A DNA stretch of 58,889 nucleotides from positions 1 through 58,889 of the forward strand of contig JASHQD010000092.1 of NCBI GenBank assembly GCA_030037755.1, read 5' to 3'. Below the pieces are notes generated by a model. It was not told the DNA's origin. It did no database searches and saw only the letters and a program-made list of their open reading frames with translations. Source of the DNA: Terriglobia bacterium (GTDB taxonomy: Bacteria; Acidobacteriota; Terriglobia; UBA7540). A program made the position numbers and the translations under genes. Every line of letters starts with the position of its first letter. The first letter of the stretch is position 1. This document shows positions 33,604-42,792 of this stretch, one piece after another.

Positions 33604-35674
33604 GCCCTCTCTGAGCGGTCAACTCGATGCCGCCCTCGACGCTATCTTCGCTCGCAAGCGTTCCGCGAGGCGCGAATCGTCCGACTTGAGCCCGGAGGCG
33701 CAGCGGTTCTACGGGCCGCCCGAAGCGGAAGGCGAGGCGCAGGAGGTCAAGGCGGTCGCGAGCGGTCTGCCGGACCGCGTTGAAAGCGTGGTAGCGGTCG
33801 CCGAGGAATTAAGCGATCTGCCGCGTGAGGATTTCCGAACCAATCTTAAGCGTGAACTGGGAAGGAGAGCACTTATGCCAGGAACAAAAGCAGCTCCGGA
33901 AAAATCCGCAGTGAGGCCGGTACCCGAGGGCTATCACACCGCTACGCCGTATCTGGTTGTGAAGGGCGCCGCACGCGCGTTGGATTTCTACAAGAACGCT
34001 TTCGGCGCGGCGGAGATCATGCGCATGCAAATGCCGGATGGAACCATCGGCCACGCCGAGATCCAGATCGGCGACTCGCGGGTTATGCTGTCAGACGAAT
34101 TCCCGGACTATGGCGCACTCAGCCCGCAATCGCTGGGCGGCTCGCCAATCCAGATGGTCCTTTACGTTGGGAACGCCGACGCCGTGCTGGCGCAGGCAGC
34201 CGCCGCCGGCGGCACGATTAACTCGCCGGCGGTGGATCACGATTACGGCGAGCGATCGGGTTTGCTGACCGATCCATTCGGGTATAAGTGGAGTATCTCA
34301 ACCCACCTCGAGGACCTGACATTCGAACAGTACCGCGAACGCCAGGCCGCAGGGACGCTGCCAGGCACCCCGGGCCAGGGAACCTCGGAGCGGAGTACCC
34401 AACCCGTCGCCGCGAGGCCGGGTTTCCATACCGCCGTCGTCCACCTGACGGTCAAGGATGGCGTCGCAGCGCTCGAGTTCTACAAACGAGCCTTCCGCGC
34501 CGTGGAGAACGAGTCGATGCGCTTCGTCGATCCGAGCGGTAGAGTCGCCCACTCCGAGATAACGGTTGGCGATTCGGGCATCATGATCGCCGGCGAGACC
34601 GCGGAGTACAACCGTTACGCTCCGGAGCATTTCGGCGGCTCGCCCATCAAGATTCACCTGTACGTCGACGACGTCGACGCATTCGCCGCACAAGCGATCG
34701 CGGCCGGCGCGAAGTTGACGCGCCCGCTGCAAGATCAGTTCTACGGCGATCGCAGCGGGCAGATCGAAGATCCGTTCGGACACCTGTGGATCGTGTCGAG
34801 TCATGTTGAGGACGTTCCCCCTGAGGAGATCGACCGCCGCGCGGCCGCTTTCATGAGCCAGCGAGCTGCCGCCTCGCAAGCGGAGCAGCCTGCCGCCGCA
34901 GGCGGAGAGATTGCCGGTCGCAAGGGATTCACCGCTGTTACGCCTTACATCACCGTCCGGCGCGGCGACGAACTCGTGGATTTTGTGAAGAACGTCCTCG
35001 GCGCCACGGAGACTTTCCGTTCTGGCGGAGGTTCCGCAGGCGGGGTGCACGTAGAGGCCAGAATCGGAAACTCGATGGTGATGATCGGCTCCGCACCGAA
35101 TGTTGAGGAGAAGCTGGCCGCCCTTCACGTTTATGTGGACGATGTCGATGCCGCTTATCGCAAGGCGCTCGAGATCGGGGCCACTTCGCTCGGCGAGCCG
35201 ACAGATCACGAATACGGCGAACGCGGCGCAAGCGTGGTGGACGTATCCGGCAATCACTGGTATCTGGCTCGCAGCCTCCGGGGTGAGGGCACGCCGGAAG
35301 GTCTGCGCTCGGTGACGCCGTACTTGCACCCGCAGAGCGCCGCGCAGATGATCGATTTCCTCAAGAGCGCATTCGGCGCTGAGGAAGTGGCGCGCTATCA
35401 GGATCAAACCGGCAGAGTCGCCCACGCGCGCGTGACCATCGATGGCGCTGCGATCGAAATGGGCGAGGCGCAGGGCCCGTACCAGCCGATTCCGATGGCC
35501 ATTTACCTGTATGTTCCCGACGCCGATGCCACGTACCGGCGCGCGCTCGACGCCGGCGCGACGTCGCTGCTGGTCCCGACCGATCAACCCTACGGCGATC
35601 GCAACGCGTGGGTTCTCGATCCGCAGGGGCACACCTGGTTCATCGCCACGCCTGTGAAAAAGGCCGGGGCGTAA
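33596..35674 (+). CDS. Protein with four tandem VOC (glyoxalase/PhnB-like) domains
   Basis: 692 residues from the ATG at 33596. A charged N-terminal part (about 1-105) ends LPREDFRTNLKRELGRRALM, like leader segments of sigma-linked proteins. Four PhnB-like VOC domains follow, each opening with a VTPYLxV-type strand: YHTATPYLVVKGAARALDFY, FHTAVVHLTVKDGVAALEFY, FTAVTPYITVRRGDELVDFV and LRSVTPYLHPQSAAQMIDFL. Most end in a DPFGHxW-type motif. VOC proteins are usually one or two domains long. Ligand or enzymatic activity is unknown. Confidence 0.85.
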   Translation: MPKPSLSGQLDAALDAIFARKRSARRESSDLSPEAQRFYGPPEAEGEAQEVKAVASGLPDRVESVVAVAEELSDLPREDFRTNLKRELGRRALMPGTKAAPEKSAVRPVPEGYHTATPYLVVKGAARALDFYKNAFGAAEIMRMQMPDGTIGHAEIQIGDSRVMLSDEFPDYGALSPQSLGGSPIQMVLYVGNADAVLAQAAAAGGTINSPAVDHDYGERSGLLTDPFGYKWSISTHLEDLTFEQYRERQAAGTLPGTPGQGTSERSTQPVAARPGFHTAVVHLTVKDGVAALEFYKRAFRAVENESMRFVDPSGRVAHSEITVGDSGIMIAGETAEYNRYAPEHFGGSPIKIHLYVDDVDAFAAQAIAAGAKLTRPLQDQFYGDRSGQIEDPFGHLWIVSSHVEDVPPEEIDRRAAAFMSQRAAASQAEQPAAAGGEIAGRKGFTAVTPYITVRRGDELVDFVKNVLGATETFRSGGGSAGGVHVEARIGNSMVMIGSAPNVEEKLAALHVYVDDVDAAYRKALEIGATSLGEPTDHEYGERGASVVDVSGNHWYLARSLRGEGTPEGLRSVTPYLHPQSAAQMIDFLKSAFGAEEVARYQDQTGRVAHARVTIDGAAIEMGEAQGPYQPIPMAIYLYVPDADATYRRALDAGATSLLVPTDQPYGDRNAWVLDPQGHTWFIATPVKKAGA

Positions 35675-35840
35675 TCGTCCGATGGAGCGCAGAGACGGGT
35701 TTGGCTGCCGCTTCAGACAGCCGCACCAAGCCCGCCTCTACAGCTGCCTTCGCCAAGGCACATGCGAGCCAAGCTGTGTTAGAATTGATGATGCGGGCAA
35801 CTATCCAGGTGACGTTGCCTGTCCTTTCAAATCGACCAGT

Positions 35841-35917
35841 CGGGGCGTAGCGTAGCCTGGTAGCGCGCTTGGTTCGGGACCAAGAGGTCCCCAGTTCAAA
35901 TCTGGGCGCCCCGACCA
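35841..35917 (+). tRNA. tRNA-Pro (CGG)
   Basis: 77 nt with encoded CCA. The acceptor stem CGGGGCG pairs with CGCCCCG. The anticodon stem CTTGG/CCAAG encloses loop TTCGGGA, giving anticodon CGG. The T-arm holds the GTTCAAAT loop. Its 3' 45 nt recur in degenerate form at 44524-44568. Confidence 0.97.
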
Positions 35918-35955
35918 ATCTTCTCAAGACGCTTATTCGCAAGATCCGGACCGCT

Positions 35956-36387
35956 TTATCTGTGATCCGTGGCTTTGGAGGAGTTTCGGAGTGCGGGGGA
36001 AGTCTGCCTGGTGCTCGACTTGGGAGCCTCCGGCGTGGCCGCGACCGGCGCCGCGCTGTATTCCGTGCCGAGGTAGTTCACGATGGTTTGGACATCCGGC
36101 TCGCTGAGTTGCACGCCGTATACCGCGATCATCTTGCGGACTTCCGGCTCCCAATGCTTGGCATCGCCGCCGGGCTGCCGGACGATGTAATCCGTTGAGT
36201 GGCAAATAGCGCAGTTGCTCTCGACGACGTCGAGGCCTGGGCCCGGCTTTAAAGTGGCCACGGCGTTGTCGGGAGGCAGTTCGATGCTTTTGAGACTTGA
36301 CGGCGGCACCTGTGCCGCATTGTGAGTGCCGCCGGCGCCAGCCACCGCCAGTGCCAGAATTGCAAGAACCAACCAGGAAGTCTTCAT
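35956..36387 (-). CDS. sorB: c-type cytochrome, sulfite dehydrogenase SorB-like
   Basis: 143 residues from the ATG at 36387, with a signal peptide MKTSWLVLAILALAVAGAGG. One haem site is present in VVESNCAICHSTDYIVRQPG, followed by a distal region with EVRKMIAVYGVQLSEPDVQT. The CxxCH-x-DYI-x-QP pattern matches SorB, the electron acceptor of periplasmic sulfite dehydrogenase. It follows sorA by 28 nt. An Ala/Pro/Ser-rich tail ends the protein. Confidence 0.85.
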   Translation of the reverse strand: MKTSWLVLAILALAVAGAGGTHNAAQVPPSSLKSIELPPDNAVATLKPGPGLDVVESNCAICHSTDYIVRQPGGDAKHWEPEVRKMIAVYGVQLSEPDVQTIVNYLGTEYSAAPVAATPEAPKSSTRQTSPALRNSSKATDHR

Positions 36388-36415
36388 GCGTATTCTTGCC
36401 TTCACGCTCTTGCCT

Positions 36416-37696
36416 TCACGTTGCGACCAAGTCCACGTGTTCGACCGCATTGTAGAGGTACCCTGACGGATTCCACAGCGTTTCGAGCGGCTGCGAATCT
36501 CCGGCCTTGCTGACGGCGCGGACCATCAGCCGGCAGGTGCCGGGCTTCTTCGCGGTCCACCTGTAGGACCACACGCGGAACGAGTACGGCCCAAGATCCT
36601 CGTCCAAGGATGCCGAGACCCAGGTCCGGGCGTTGTCTTCTGAGACCAGAACCTCGCCGATGCCGTAGCCGCCGTCAAAAGCGACTCCCTTTACAGTCGT
36701 GGCGCGTCCCACGCGGACGCGGGATCCGTTTGCCGGCACGGCAATCACCGATCTCACTTTCATGCGATTGATCGGAACCGTGTGCGCCGGCTTCGTGCCG
36801 GCCTCGACGCAGCCGCAAGCGTTATCGGGGATGCGATAGGCCGTTTTCATCCAGTAGCCGTCGAAGGCGCGGTCAAGAATGCTGATCTCCGCGAGGTTCT
36901 TCACCCAATACGTCGAGTACCATCCGGGCACCACGAGGCGCGCCGGAAAGCCGTTGAGCATGGGCAGCGGCTGGCCATTCATCTGGTAGGCAATCAGGAC
37001 GTTCGGGTCGTCCATGATGCGTCCGATGGCAAGGCTCTTGACCACCTGCGGCACTGTAGCCGCCGCAGGCCGGTCGAGACCGCTGAACGTGACGTCCACG
37101 GCCGTGGACCGCACGCCGGCCGCCTTCAAGACGTCGGCCAGGCGCACGCCCACCCACTCCGCGTTGCCCATCGCTCCGTCGCCCCACTGTCCTCCGAAAG
37201 GATGCGGCGAGACGCGTCCCCGGCTGTTCCCTGAGCACTGCTGCACCGCCACGATTTTGGCCGCCTGGAACTTGCTCTTCAGGTCGTCCATCGAGAGTTC
37301 GAGGGGCGTGTCGACTTGTCCTGTGATCTTCAAGCGCCAGGTGGCCAGATCGATGGCCGTGGGGATGGGAAACACGTGATAACGCACGTAAAAGGCTTCG
37401 TTCGGCGTGATGGCCCGGTCGAAGTAACGGACCGGAGTTTCGAGCTGCGGCGGCCTTGACGTCAGCAGGATGAGATCGGTCTTCTCGGGATAGCGGACGA
37501 GCGGGCGGCCCGCCAGGAAGGGTGCCCCGGACTGGACCGCGGTTTGGGCGTCATCGGCTTCCCACGACCACGCTCCGGCCACGTAAGTCCCCGTCAAGGC
37601 GTAAGTTGAGACCGCGCCGAGTGAGGCCAACAGCGAGCGGCGCGAAATGGCCGCGCGGGTTTCGGTGGTTCCCGGGACAGCGTCAGGTCGTTTCAT
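36416..37696 (-). CDS. sorA: Sulfite dehydrogenase, molybdopterin subunit (SorA-like)
   Basis: 426 residues from the ATG at 37696. A twin-arginine signal (AISRRSLLASLGAVSTYALT) marks Tat export. The molybdenum-ligating cysteine is C154 in VAVQQCSGNSRGRVSPHPFG. The C-terminal Mo-co dimerisation domain ends ETLWNPSGYLYNAVEHVDLV. It oxidises sulfite to sulfate in the periplasm and passes electrons to the adjacent cytochrome. It lies at the end of the encapsulin/cysteine gene run on the same strand. Confidence 0.92.
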   Translation of the reverse strand: MKRPDAVPGTTETRAAISRRSLLASLGAVSTYALTGTYVAGAWSWEADDAQTAVQSGAPFLAGRPLVRYPEKTDLILLTSRPPQLETPVRYFDRAITPNEAFYVRYHVFPIPTAIDLATWRLKITGQVDTPLELSMDDLKSKFQAAKIVAVQQCSGNSRGRVSPHPFGGQWGDGAMGNAEWVGVRLADVLKAAGVRSTAVDVTFSGLDRPAAATVPQVVKSLAIGRIMDDPNVLIAYQMNGQPLPMLNGFPARLVVPGWYSTYWVKNLAEISILDRAFDGYWMKTAYRIPDNACGCVEAGTKPAHTVPINRMKVRSVIAVPANGSRVRVGRATTVKGVAFDGGYGIGEVLVSEDNARTWVSASLDEDLGPYSFRVWSYRWTAKKPGTCRLMVRAVSKAGDSQPLETLWNPSGYLYNAVEHVDLVAT

Positions 37697-37789
37697 CAAG
37701 GCTTTCAGGAATACCTGAGAAAGTCTAGTGGATAAGTAGGCTATCTGCATTCAGAGTGCCTGTCAAGTCCCTGTGTAGGTCGTCTCCGT

Positions 37790-38005
37790 TCATCCCTTGA
37801 GCCTGTAGAGGCCGCGATCAACCCGAATGAAAAGCTCCGTCGTGGAACGGTTCCCAACCGAGTGCTTCGCCAGGAAGTTTCCACCCCAGTTGATTCTCAG
37901 GAGGAGATTAACCTCCGCGGCCGTGAACGGCTCTTTGAGGTTGCCGGACTGGACAGCCTTGCGAATCAGCCCTATCGTCATGCCCTCTCTACGTGGCTGG
38001 CTCAC
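37790..38005 (-). CDS. Small winged-helix-like protein
   Basis: 71 residues from a GTG with a strong GAGGGGAG site 5 nt upstream; an ATG at 37981 is an alternative. The sequence FTAAEVNLLLRINWGGNFLA then KHSVGNRSTTELFIRVDRGL ends in YRLKG. It looks like a helix-turn-helix plus wing and recalls small conserved proteins of unknown function. It sits between cysE and sorA on the same strand and could regulate or be incidental. Confidence 0.6.
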   Translation of the reverse strand: MSQPRREGMTIGLIRKAVQSGNLKEPFTAAEVNLLLRINWGGNFLAKHSVGNRSTTELFIRVDRGLYRLKG

Positions 38006-38053
38006 GTTCGCTCCCCTCGTGTCGGAAATACTCAGTCGAGTCGATTGTCCAAG

Positions 38054-39001
38054 TCATATTCCGGCGCCCGCAGCTTTGAAAACGCCCAGAGATTCCGGCG
38101 ACCCATTGTGAATGAGGAGTTCAGGGTCCTTCACCACCACCTTGCTGTACGGCTCCACCGAATGGGTCAACCAGACGTTGCCACCGACGACACTGTGATG
38201 CCCAACGCGAGTCTGTCCTCCAAGAATTGTCGCGTTCGGATAGACCGTGACGTAGTCCTCGAGGTCCGGGTGGCGCTTGTTTGCCTGGCCGCGGCGCAGA
38301 TGCGCGTATTCGTCTTTCATCAGCGGATTGAAAGCGCCCAGGGTCACGCCGTGATAAAGCGTGACTCTGTTCCCGATGGTGGCGGTTTCTCCGATCACAA
38401 CGCCGGTGCCGTGATCGATGAAGAACGATTCGCCGATTCTGGCGCCGGGATTGATATCGATCCCGGTATGGCTGTGAGCCACTTCGGTCATCATGCGCGG
38501 AATAAAGGGCACTTCCAGAAGGTAGAAGCAGTGCGCCAGCCGTTGTACGGTGATCGCTTCAATGGAAGGATAGCTGAGCAGCACGACTTCGATCCCGGCT
38601 GCAGCGGGATCGTTGCCAAATGCAGCGTCGGTATCTGTCGCGAGCAGCCGGGCGAGATCGGGCAGCTTCTCGAGCGCTGCTGCCACCAGTTCCCGGGCGG
38701 TCTTCTCAATCCGGGCGGGAACACGCTTGCCCTGGCAATGGCTCTGGAAACGGACGGCACGGCAGACCTGCTCCGTCAGCAGCCGCTCGATGTCCTTGAG
38801 ATAGCGCCGCGCTTGACGAGGAAAGTTGCTGCCGGCGTCGCTGTGGTAGAAGAGCGGGAACAGTCCCTCGACGTAACGGCGGCAGATCTCTTGGACCGTC
38901 GAGCGGCTGGGCAACTCGAACGACCTGTCTCCTCCGCGGAGGTTCGCGCCCAGCGCCTTGCCGAAGGTCAGGGAGAGGGCATTCATCTTTTGAGAGTCCA
39001 T
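38054..39001 (-). CDS. cysE: Serine O-acetyltransferase (SrpH-like)
   Basis: 315 residues. The left-handed beta-helix acetyltransferase domain is evident: AHSHTGIDINPGARIGESFF, then IDHGTGVVIGETATIGNRVT, LYHGVTLGAF, and NATILGGQTRVGHHSVVGGN. The N-terminal helical part is long, as in the EpsC/SrpH type rather than E. coli CysE (273). It makes O-acetylserine for the cysK product. GAGGGGAGG precedes the ATG. In Synechococcus the srpG-srpH-srpI set pairs these enzymes with an encapsulin, as found here. Confidence 0.95.
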   Translation of the reverse strand: MDSQKMNALSLTFGKALGANLRGGDRSFELPSRSTVQEICRRYVEGLFPLFYHSDAGSNFPRQARRYLKDIERLLTEQVCRAVRFQSHCQGKRVPARIEKTARELVAAALEKLPDLARLLATDTDAAFGNDPAAAGIEVVLLSYPSIEAITVQRLAHCFYLLEVPFIPRMMTEVAHSHTGIDINPGARIGESFFIDHGTGVVIGETATIGNRVTLYHGVTLGAFNPLMKDEYAHLRRGQANKRHPDLEDYVTVYPNATILGGQTRVGHHSVVGGNVWLTHSVEPYSKVVVKDPELLIHNGSPESLGVFKAAGAGI

Positions 39002-39083
39002 AGGGGCCTCCCCTCAACCTGCAACAGAGGGCCGCCCGGGGATCGGACGGCCCTACTGACGAACGCTCACCAGGCACTGGTCT

Positions 39084-40130
39084 TCAAGCCAGACCTTCAA
39101 ACAGAACCGTGGAGAGATAACGCTCCCCGGAATCGGGCAGCACGGTTACGATCGTCTTGCCGGCGAACTGGTCCTCTTTAGCGACGCGGATGGCGACGGC
39201 AGCTGCGGCTCCGCAGGAGATGCCTGACAGGATGCCTTCTTCGCGGGTCAGCCGGCGCGCGAATTCGATGGCTTCCTCGTTCGTTACCTGCTCAATCCTG
39301 TCCACCAGGGCGAGATCCAACACCTTGGGCACGAAGCCGGCACCGATGCCTTGGATCTTGTGCGGAGATGGCTGGAGAGGCAGGCCGGCCCGTTGTTGCG
39401 TCAACACCGGGCTTGCCGTGGGCTCGACCGCCACGGACACAATTGGTTTTCCTTTCGTTCCCTTGATGTACCGCGAAACGCCTGTGATTGTGCCTCCGGT
39501 TCCCACGCCCGAAACCAGCACGTCAATGGCTCCATCCGTGTCCTCCCAGATCTCGGGACCGGTGGTTCTCTCGTGGATGGCCGGGTTGGCAGGATTCTCG
39601 AACTGCTGGGGCAGAAAATAGTGCTGAGGGTCGGACTCGGCGATTTCCACCGCCTTGCGCACGGCTCCCGCCATGCCCTCCGGGCCCGGCGTCAGCACGA
39701 GCTTGGCGCCAAACGCCGCCAGCACGCGACGGCGCTCGATCGACATGGTCTCGGGCATGGTGAGCGTCAGGGGATAGCCGCGCGACGCCGCCACGAAGGC
39801 CAACGCAATACCCGTGTTACCGCTGGTGGGTTCCACAATCTCAATTCCCGGCTTCAGAATGCCCCGCTTTTCGGCGTCCCAGATCATCGAAGCGCCGATG
39901 CGGCACTTGACCGAATAGGCCGGATTGCGCCCTTCGATCTTGGCCAGCACGGTTGCCTTCAAACCCTGGGTCAGGCGATTCAGCCGCACCAACGGGGTTC
40001 TGCCGATGGTGAGGGAGTTGTCGGCGAAATACCGAGACTGGCGATCGGGACCAACGATCGGTCGGCTGCTGGTGCCTGAAGAAGTGGTCGATTCGGGGAT
40101 TTCTTCGATTAAAGCAGCTTTGGTTGACAT
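39084..40130 (-). CDS. cysK: Cysteine synthase A (SrpG-like)
   Basis: 348 residues, PLP fold type II. The cofactor Lys lies in [20 protein letters not shown], the substrate loop is [20 protein letters not shown], and [20 protein letters not shown] binds phosphate. A roughly 35-residue N-terminal extension precedes the usual start. It joins O-acetylserine and sulfide into cysteine, which the encapsulated desulfurase can then use. GAGGAG is 8 nt before the ATG. Confidence 0.95.
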   Translation of the reverse strand: MSTKAALIEEIPESTTSSGTSSRPIVGPDRQSRYFADNSLTIGRTPLVRLNRLTQGLKATVLAKIEGRNPAYSVKCRIGASMIWDAEKRGILKPGIEIVEPTSGNTGIALAFVAASRGYPLTLTMPETMSIERRRVLAAFGAKLVLTPGPEGMAGAVRKAVEIAESDPQHYFLPQQFENPANPAIHERTTGPEIWEDTDGAIDVLVSGVGTGGTITGVSRYIKGTKGKPIVSVAVEPTASPVLTQQRAGLPLQPSPHKIQGIGAGFVPKVLDLALVDRIEQVTNEEAIEFARRLTREEGILSGISCGAAAAVAIRVAKEDQFAGKTIVTVLPDSGERYLSTVLFEGLA

Positions 40131-40410
40131 CTCAATTTCTCCTCTCTGTGCGGCTGTCGGGCAGGCATCATCCAGTCTCCAGACCGAATAGACGCTGCTC
40201 CATCGGGCTTACCGGCGCTGCCCGGCCCGGGCTTGAACCCGCGGTCGTTACGGCATCTCTCCAAGCCTTGCGTCAGGCGCCCCATGGCCTTCGATCCGTT
40301 CCTCATGCAGTTACACCTCCCCGCCACCGGGGAAACCACGTGCCAGGCTTCTCTGTGGCCGGGATCTCGAGGGCGGCCCACGATTAGGCTGTCGCGGGCC
40401 GCCTCACGAA
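40131..40410 (-). other. 280-nt structured gap between the desulfurase and cysK
   Basis: A long gap inside an otherwise tight gene run. Just after the desulfurase stop an 8-bp perfect stem GGCGGCCC/GGGCCGCC (40372-40379 with 40396-40403) could form, without a T-run. Farther on, the minus strand has GCGGGTTCAAGCCCG, which looks like a tRNA T-arm. No complete cloverleaf and no known riboswitch was recognised, and the open frame across it is not protein-like. Confidence 0.4.
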
Positions 40411-42792
40411 TTAGAGTTTGCGGTGCCCTCGCCCGGCCTGGATGCGTAGCAAGGCCGCCACGAGTGCGTCGATGTCCTCGCGAGTGTTGTAGAGCGCCAG
40501 TGACGGCCGGACTGTGGCCTCTAATCCGAACCGCCGCAGGATCGGTTGAGCGCAGTGATGGCCGGCGCGTACTGCGATGCCCTCCTGATCGAGCGCCGAC
40601 CCCACATCCTCGGGGCGAGTCTCGTCGAGGACGAACGATATTACGCCCGCCTTTTCGGCTGCGGTCCCGATGATCCGGAGCCCGGGTACCGTCCCGAGGC
40701 CAGCAGTTGCGTAGTTGAGAAGGTCGTGCTCATGACGAGCCACGTTCTCGATGCCAACTTCGCTCAAATAATCCAGCGCGACGCCGAGACCGACGGCATC
40801 GGCGATATTGCCGGTGCCGGCCTCGAAGCGCGCCGGCGGAACGTTGTAGACGGTCTTCTCAAACGTGACGTCCAGAATCATGCCGCCGCCGCCCTGCCAC
40901 GGTGGCGTGTGTTCAAGGACGCTCTCTTTGCCGTAGACCACTCCGATTCCCGTGGGACCGAATATCTTGTGGCCCGAGAACACGAAGAAGTCGCAGTCGA
41001 GAGCCTGCACGTCCTCACGCATGTGCGCCGCGGACTGCGCGCCGTCCACGAGCACGAGCGCTCCGTAGCGGTGAGCCATTTCGATCATCTCGCGCGCCGG
41101 CGTGATGGTGCCGAGCGCGTTTGAAACGTGGCTCAAAGCCACGATGCGTGTCCGCGGTCCGAGAAGCCTCTCATATCGTTCGAGGATGATCTGGCCGCGG
41201 TCGTCGACAGGCGCCACCCGAAGGCAAGCGCCCTTTTCCGCACACAGCTGCTGCCAGGGAACAATGTTGGAATGGTGTTCGAGCCAGGTGATCACCACTT
41301 CGTCGCCCTTCTGGACGTTGCGGGCTCCCCAGCTCTTGGCCACCAGGTTGATGCCTTCCGTAGTGCCGCGCACGAAGATGATGTCTCGTGTGGAAGGGGC
41401 GTTGAGGAAACGGCGCACCTTCTCGCGCGCACTTTCGTAAGCATCGGTCGCTCGCGCCGCGAGAGCGTGGGCGGCGCGGTGGATGTTGGAGTTTTCGTGC
41501 CGGTAGAAGGATGAAAGGCGGTCGATCACCGCCTTGGGTTTTTGGGTTGTAGCGGCATTGTCAAGCCAGATCAGCGGTTTCCCGTGCACCTGCTCCTGCA
41601 GGATGGGAAAATCGCCGCGAATCAAATAGGGGTCGAAGGGCCGCTTCGATGTCCCAAGGTCCGGAACGACTTCGGGATGGACCTCGACAGACTCACTGGG
41701 ACTTCCGCCGGCCGCTGCAGGCGAGGCGGCAGCAGGAACTTCAGGCGCGCCCGGTGTTGTCACCGTGGAAGGTTGAATCGCGCCTGGGTCGCCGCCAGCG
41801 GACGGAGCCGGCGCGGAAGGCAGCGGCGGAATCCCCGGCGCCGATTGCGCACCGGGCACTCCGGGCAAGTTGAACATGTCGCCCGTTGACGGTAGTGAAG
41901 GCGCAGCACTGAACGGTCCGACGGGACCCGTCTCCGGAGTTGAAGCGGAGGACGAACCTGGCGCGCCGCTGCCGGGCAAGTCAGGGACCTCTGTTCTCAC
42001 CCCGGCCGGCGACGTGGCCTGGGCATGCAGGTCCGACTCCGATGGCAGGTCCGTTGATGCCGCTGAAGGCGAGGCCGGAGCGTCCGCCGGGTAGACCGCG
42101 CCCTCCGGGAACGAGAACAAGCCTCCTGCCGGCGGAATTACCGGAGGAATATTCAGAGGCGCGGCCCCTTGCGTGTCCAAAAAGTAGGCCGCCACTCCTA
42201 GCGACGGAGGTGCAGCGCCGGAGGGTACCGCGACCAGCGCTGTCGCCGCTCCCAGCGATGCCGGCAGTACCCGAAGCTCAGCCTCGGTCGGTGGCGCTGG
42301 TGGCGAAGGCAAGGAGGGACTGCCGGGAAGAGAATGCAGATCCGGCCCGCCCGGCACCGAGAGCAGCATCGCCGGGAAGACGGGTGGAGTATTCGGAGAC
42401 GACGGCCTGACGCCATCGAACGCGGTGACGGGTGAGCCGGGCGCCCCTTGCGACGGAACGGCGAAGGGGTTGGCAGGCGCCAGGCCCGCCGCTCCCGTGA
42501 AGGAAAGGGGCAGCGTGCGGCCTTCAGGCTCAGTTGCAGGTCCAGTCCCCGCACCCACGGGCGATTCGGCCGGCGGACCCTCTCCGTGGGCCGCCGAAAC
42601 GGGCGGCGATGACCACGGCAACGCCGCGAAGAACTCGTTCGCGAGCCTCGCGATCACGGCTGGATCTGGCGGCGCCGCCAGGCCAATCGGCAGGTTTCCC
42701 CCCGCGGGCGAAACTGGCGCAGTTGAGGTCAGTTCCGGCGTGAGCGCACCCGCCGCACCGGGATCACTTGTACTCATGGTATTGGCTGACAT
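40411..42792 (-). CDS. Encapsulin cargo: SufS-like cysteine desulfurase with giant disordered N-terminus
   Basis: 793 residues from the ATG at 42792, which has GGAGG 6 nt upstream. Residues 1 to about 383 are rich in Pro, Ala, Ser and Gly with almost no predicted fold. They hold one hydrophobic patch (AVIARLANEFFAALPWSSPP) and several LPG/IPP-type linear motifs. From about 384 a full type II desulfurase follows: PLIWLDNAATTQKPKAVIDR, PLP Lys609 in FVFSGHKIFGPTGIG, catalytic Cys747 in RAGHHCAQPILRRFG. This is the layout of the CyD cargo of family 2A encapsulins. It overlaps the shell gene by 29 nt. It should load sulfur from cysteine into the shell. Confidence 0.92.
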   Translation of the reverse strand: MSANTMSTSDPGAAGALTPELTSTAPVSPAGGNLPIGLAAPPDPAVIARLANEFFAALPWSSPPVSAAHGEGPPAESPVGAGTGPATEPEGRTLPLSFTGAAGLAPANPFAVPSQGAPGSPVTAFDGVRPSSPNTPPVFPAMLLSVPGGPDLHSLPGSPSLPSPPAPPTEAELRVLPASLGAATALVAVPSGAAPPSLGVAAYFLDTQGAAPLNIPPVIPPAGGLFSFPEGAVYPADAPASPSAASTDLPSESDLHAQATSPAGVRTEVPDLPGSGAPGSSSASTPETGPVGPFSAAPSLPSTGDMFNLPGVPGAQSAPGIPPLPSAPAPSAGGDPGAIQPSTVTTPGAPEVPAAASPAAAGGSPSESVEVHPEVVPDLGTSKRPFDPYLIRGDFPILQEQVHGKPLIWLDNAATTQKPKAVIDRLSSFYRHENSNIHRAAHALAARATDAYESAREKVRRFLNAPSTRDIIFVRGTTEGINLVAKSWGARNVQKGDEVVITWLEHHSNIVPWQQLCAEKGACLRVAPVDDRGQIILERYERLLGPRTRIVALSHVSNALGTITPAREMIEMAHRYGALVLVDGAQSAAHMREDVQALDCDFFVFSGHKIFGPTGIGVVYGKESVLEHTPPWQGGGGMILDVTFEKTVYNVPPARFEAGTGNIADAVGLGVALDYLSEVGIENVARHEHDLLNYATAGLGTVPGLRIIGTAAEKAGVISFVLDETRPEDVGSALDQEGIAVRAGHHCAQPILRRFGLEATVRPSLALYNTREDIDALVAALLRIQAGRGHRKL

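Noticed and set aside
35640-35942. 100-codon minus-strand frame across tRNA-Pro
   Set aside because: The GAPRFELGTSWSRTKR sequence is the reverse translation of the tRNA and is a well-known false ORF.
40200-40260. tRNA-like T-arm between the desulfurase and cysK
   Set aside because: Only the T-arm-like GCGGGTTCAAGCCCG is convincing; no matching acceptor stem or anticodon arm could be built, so no tRNA was called.
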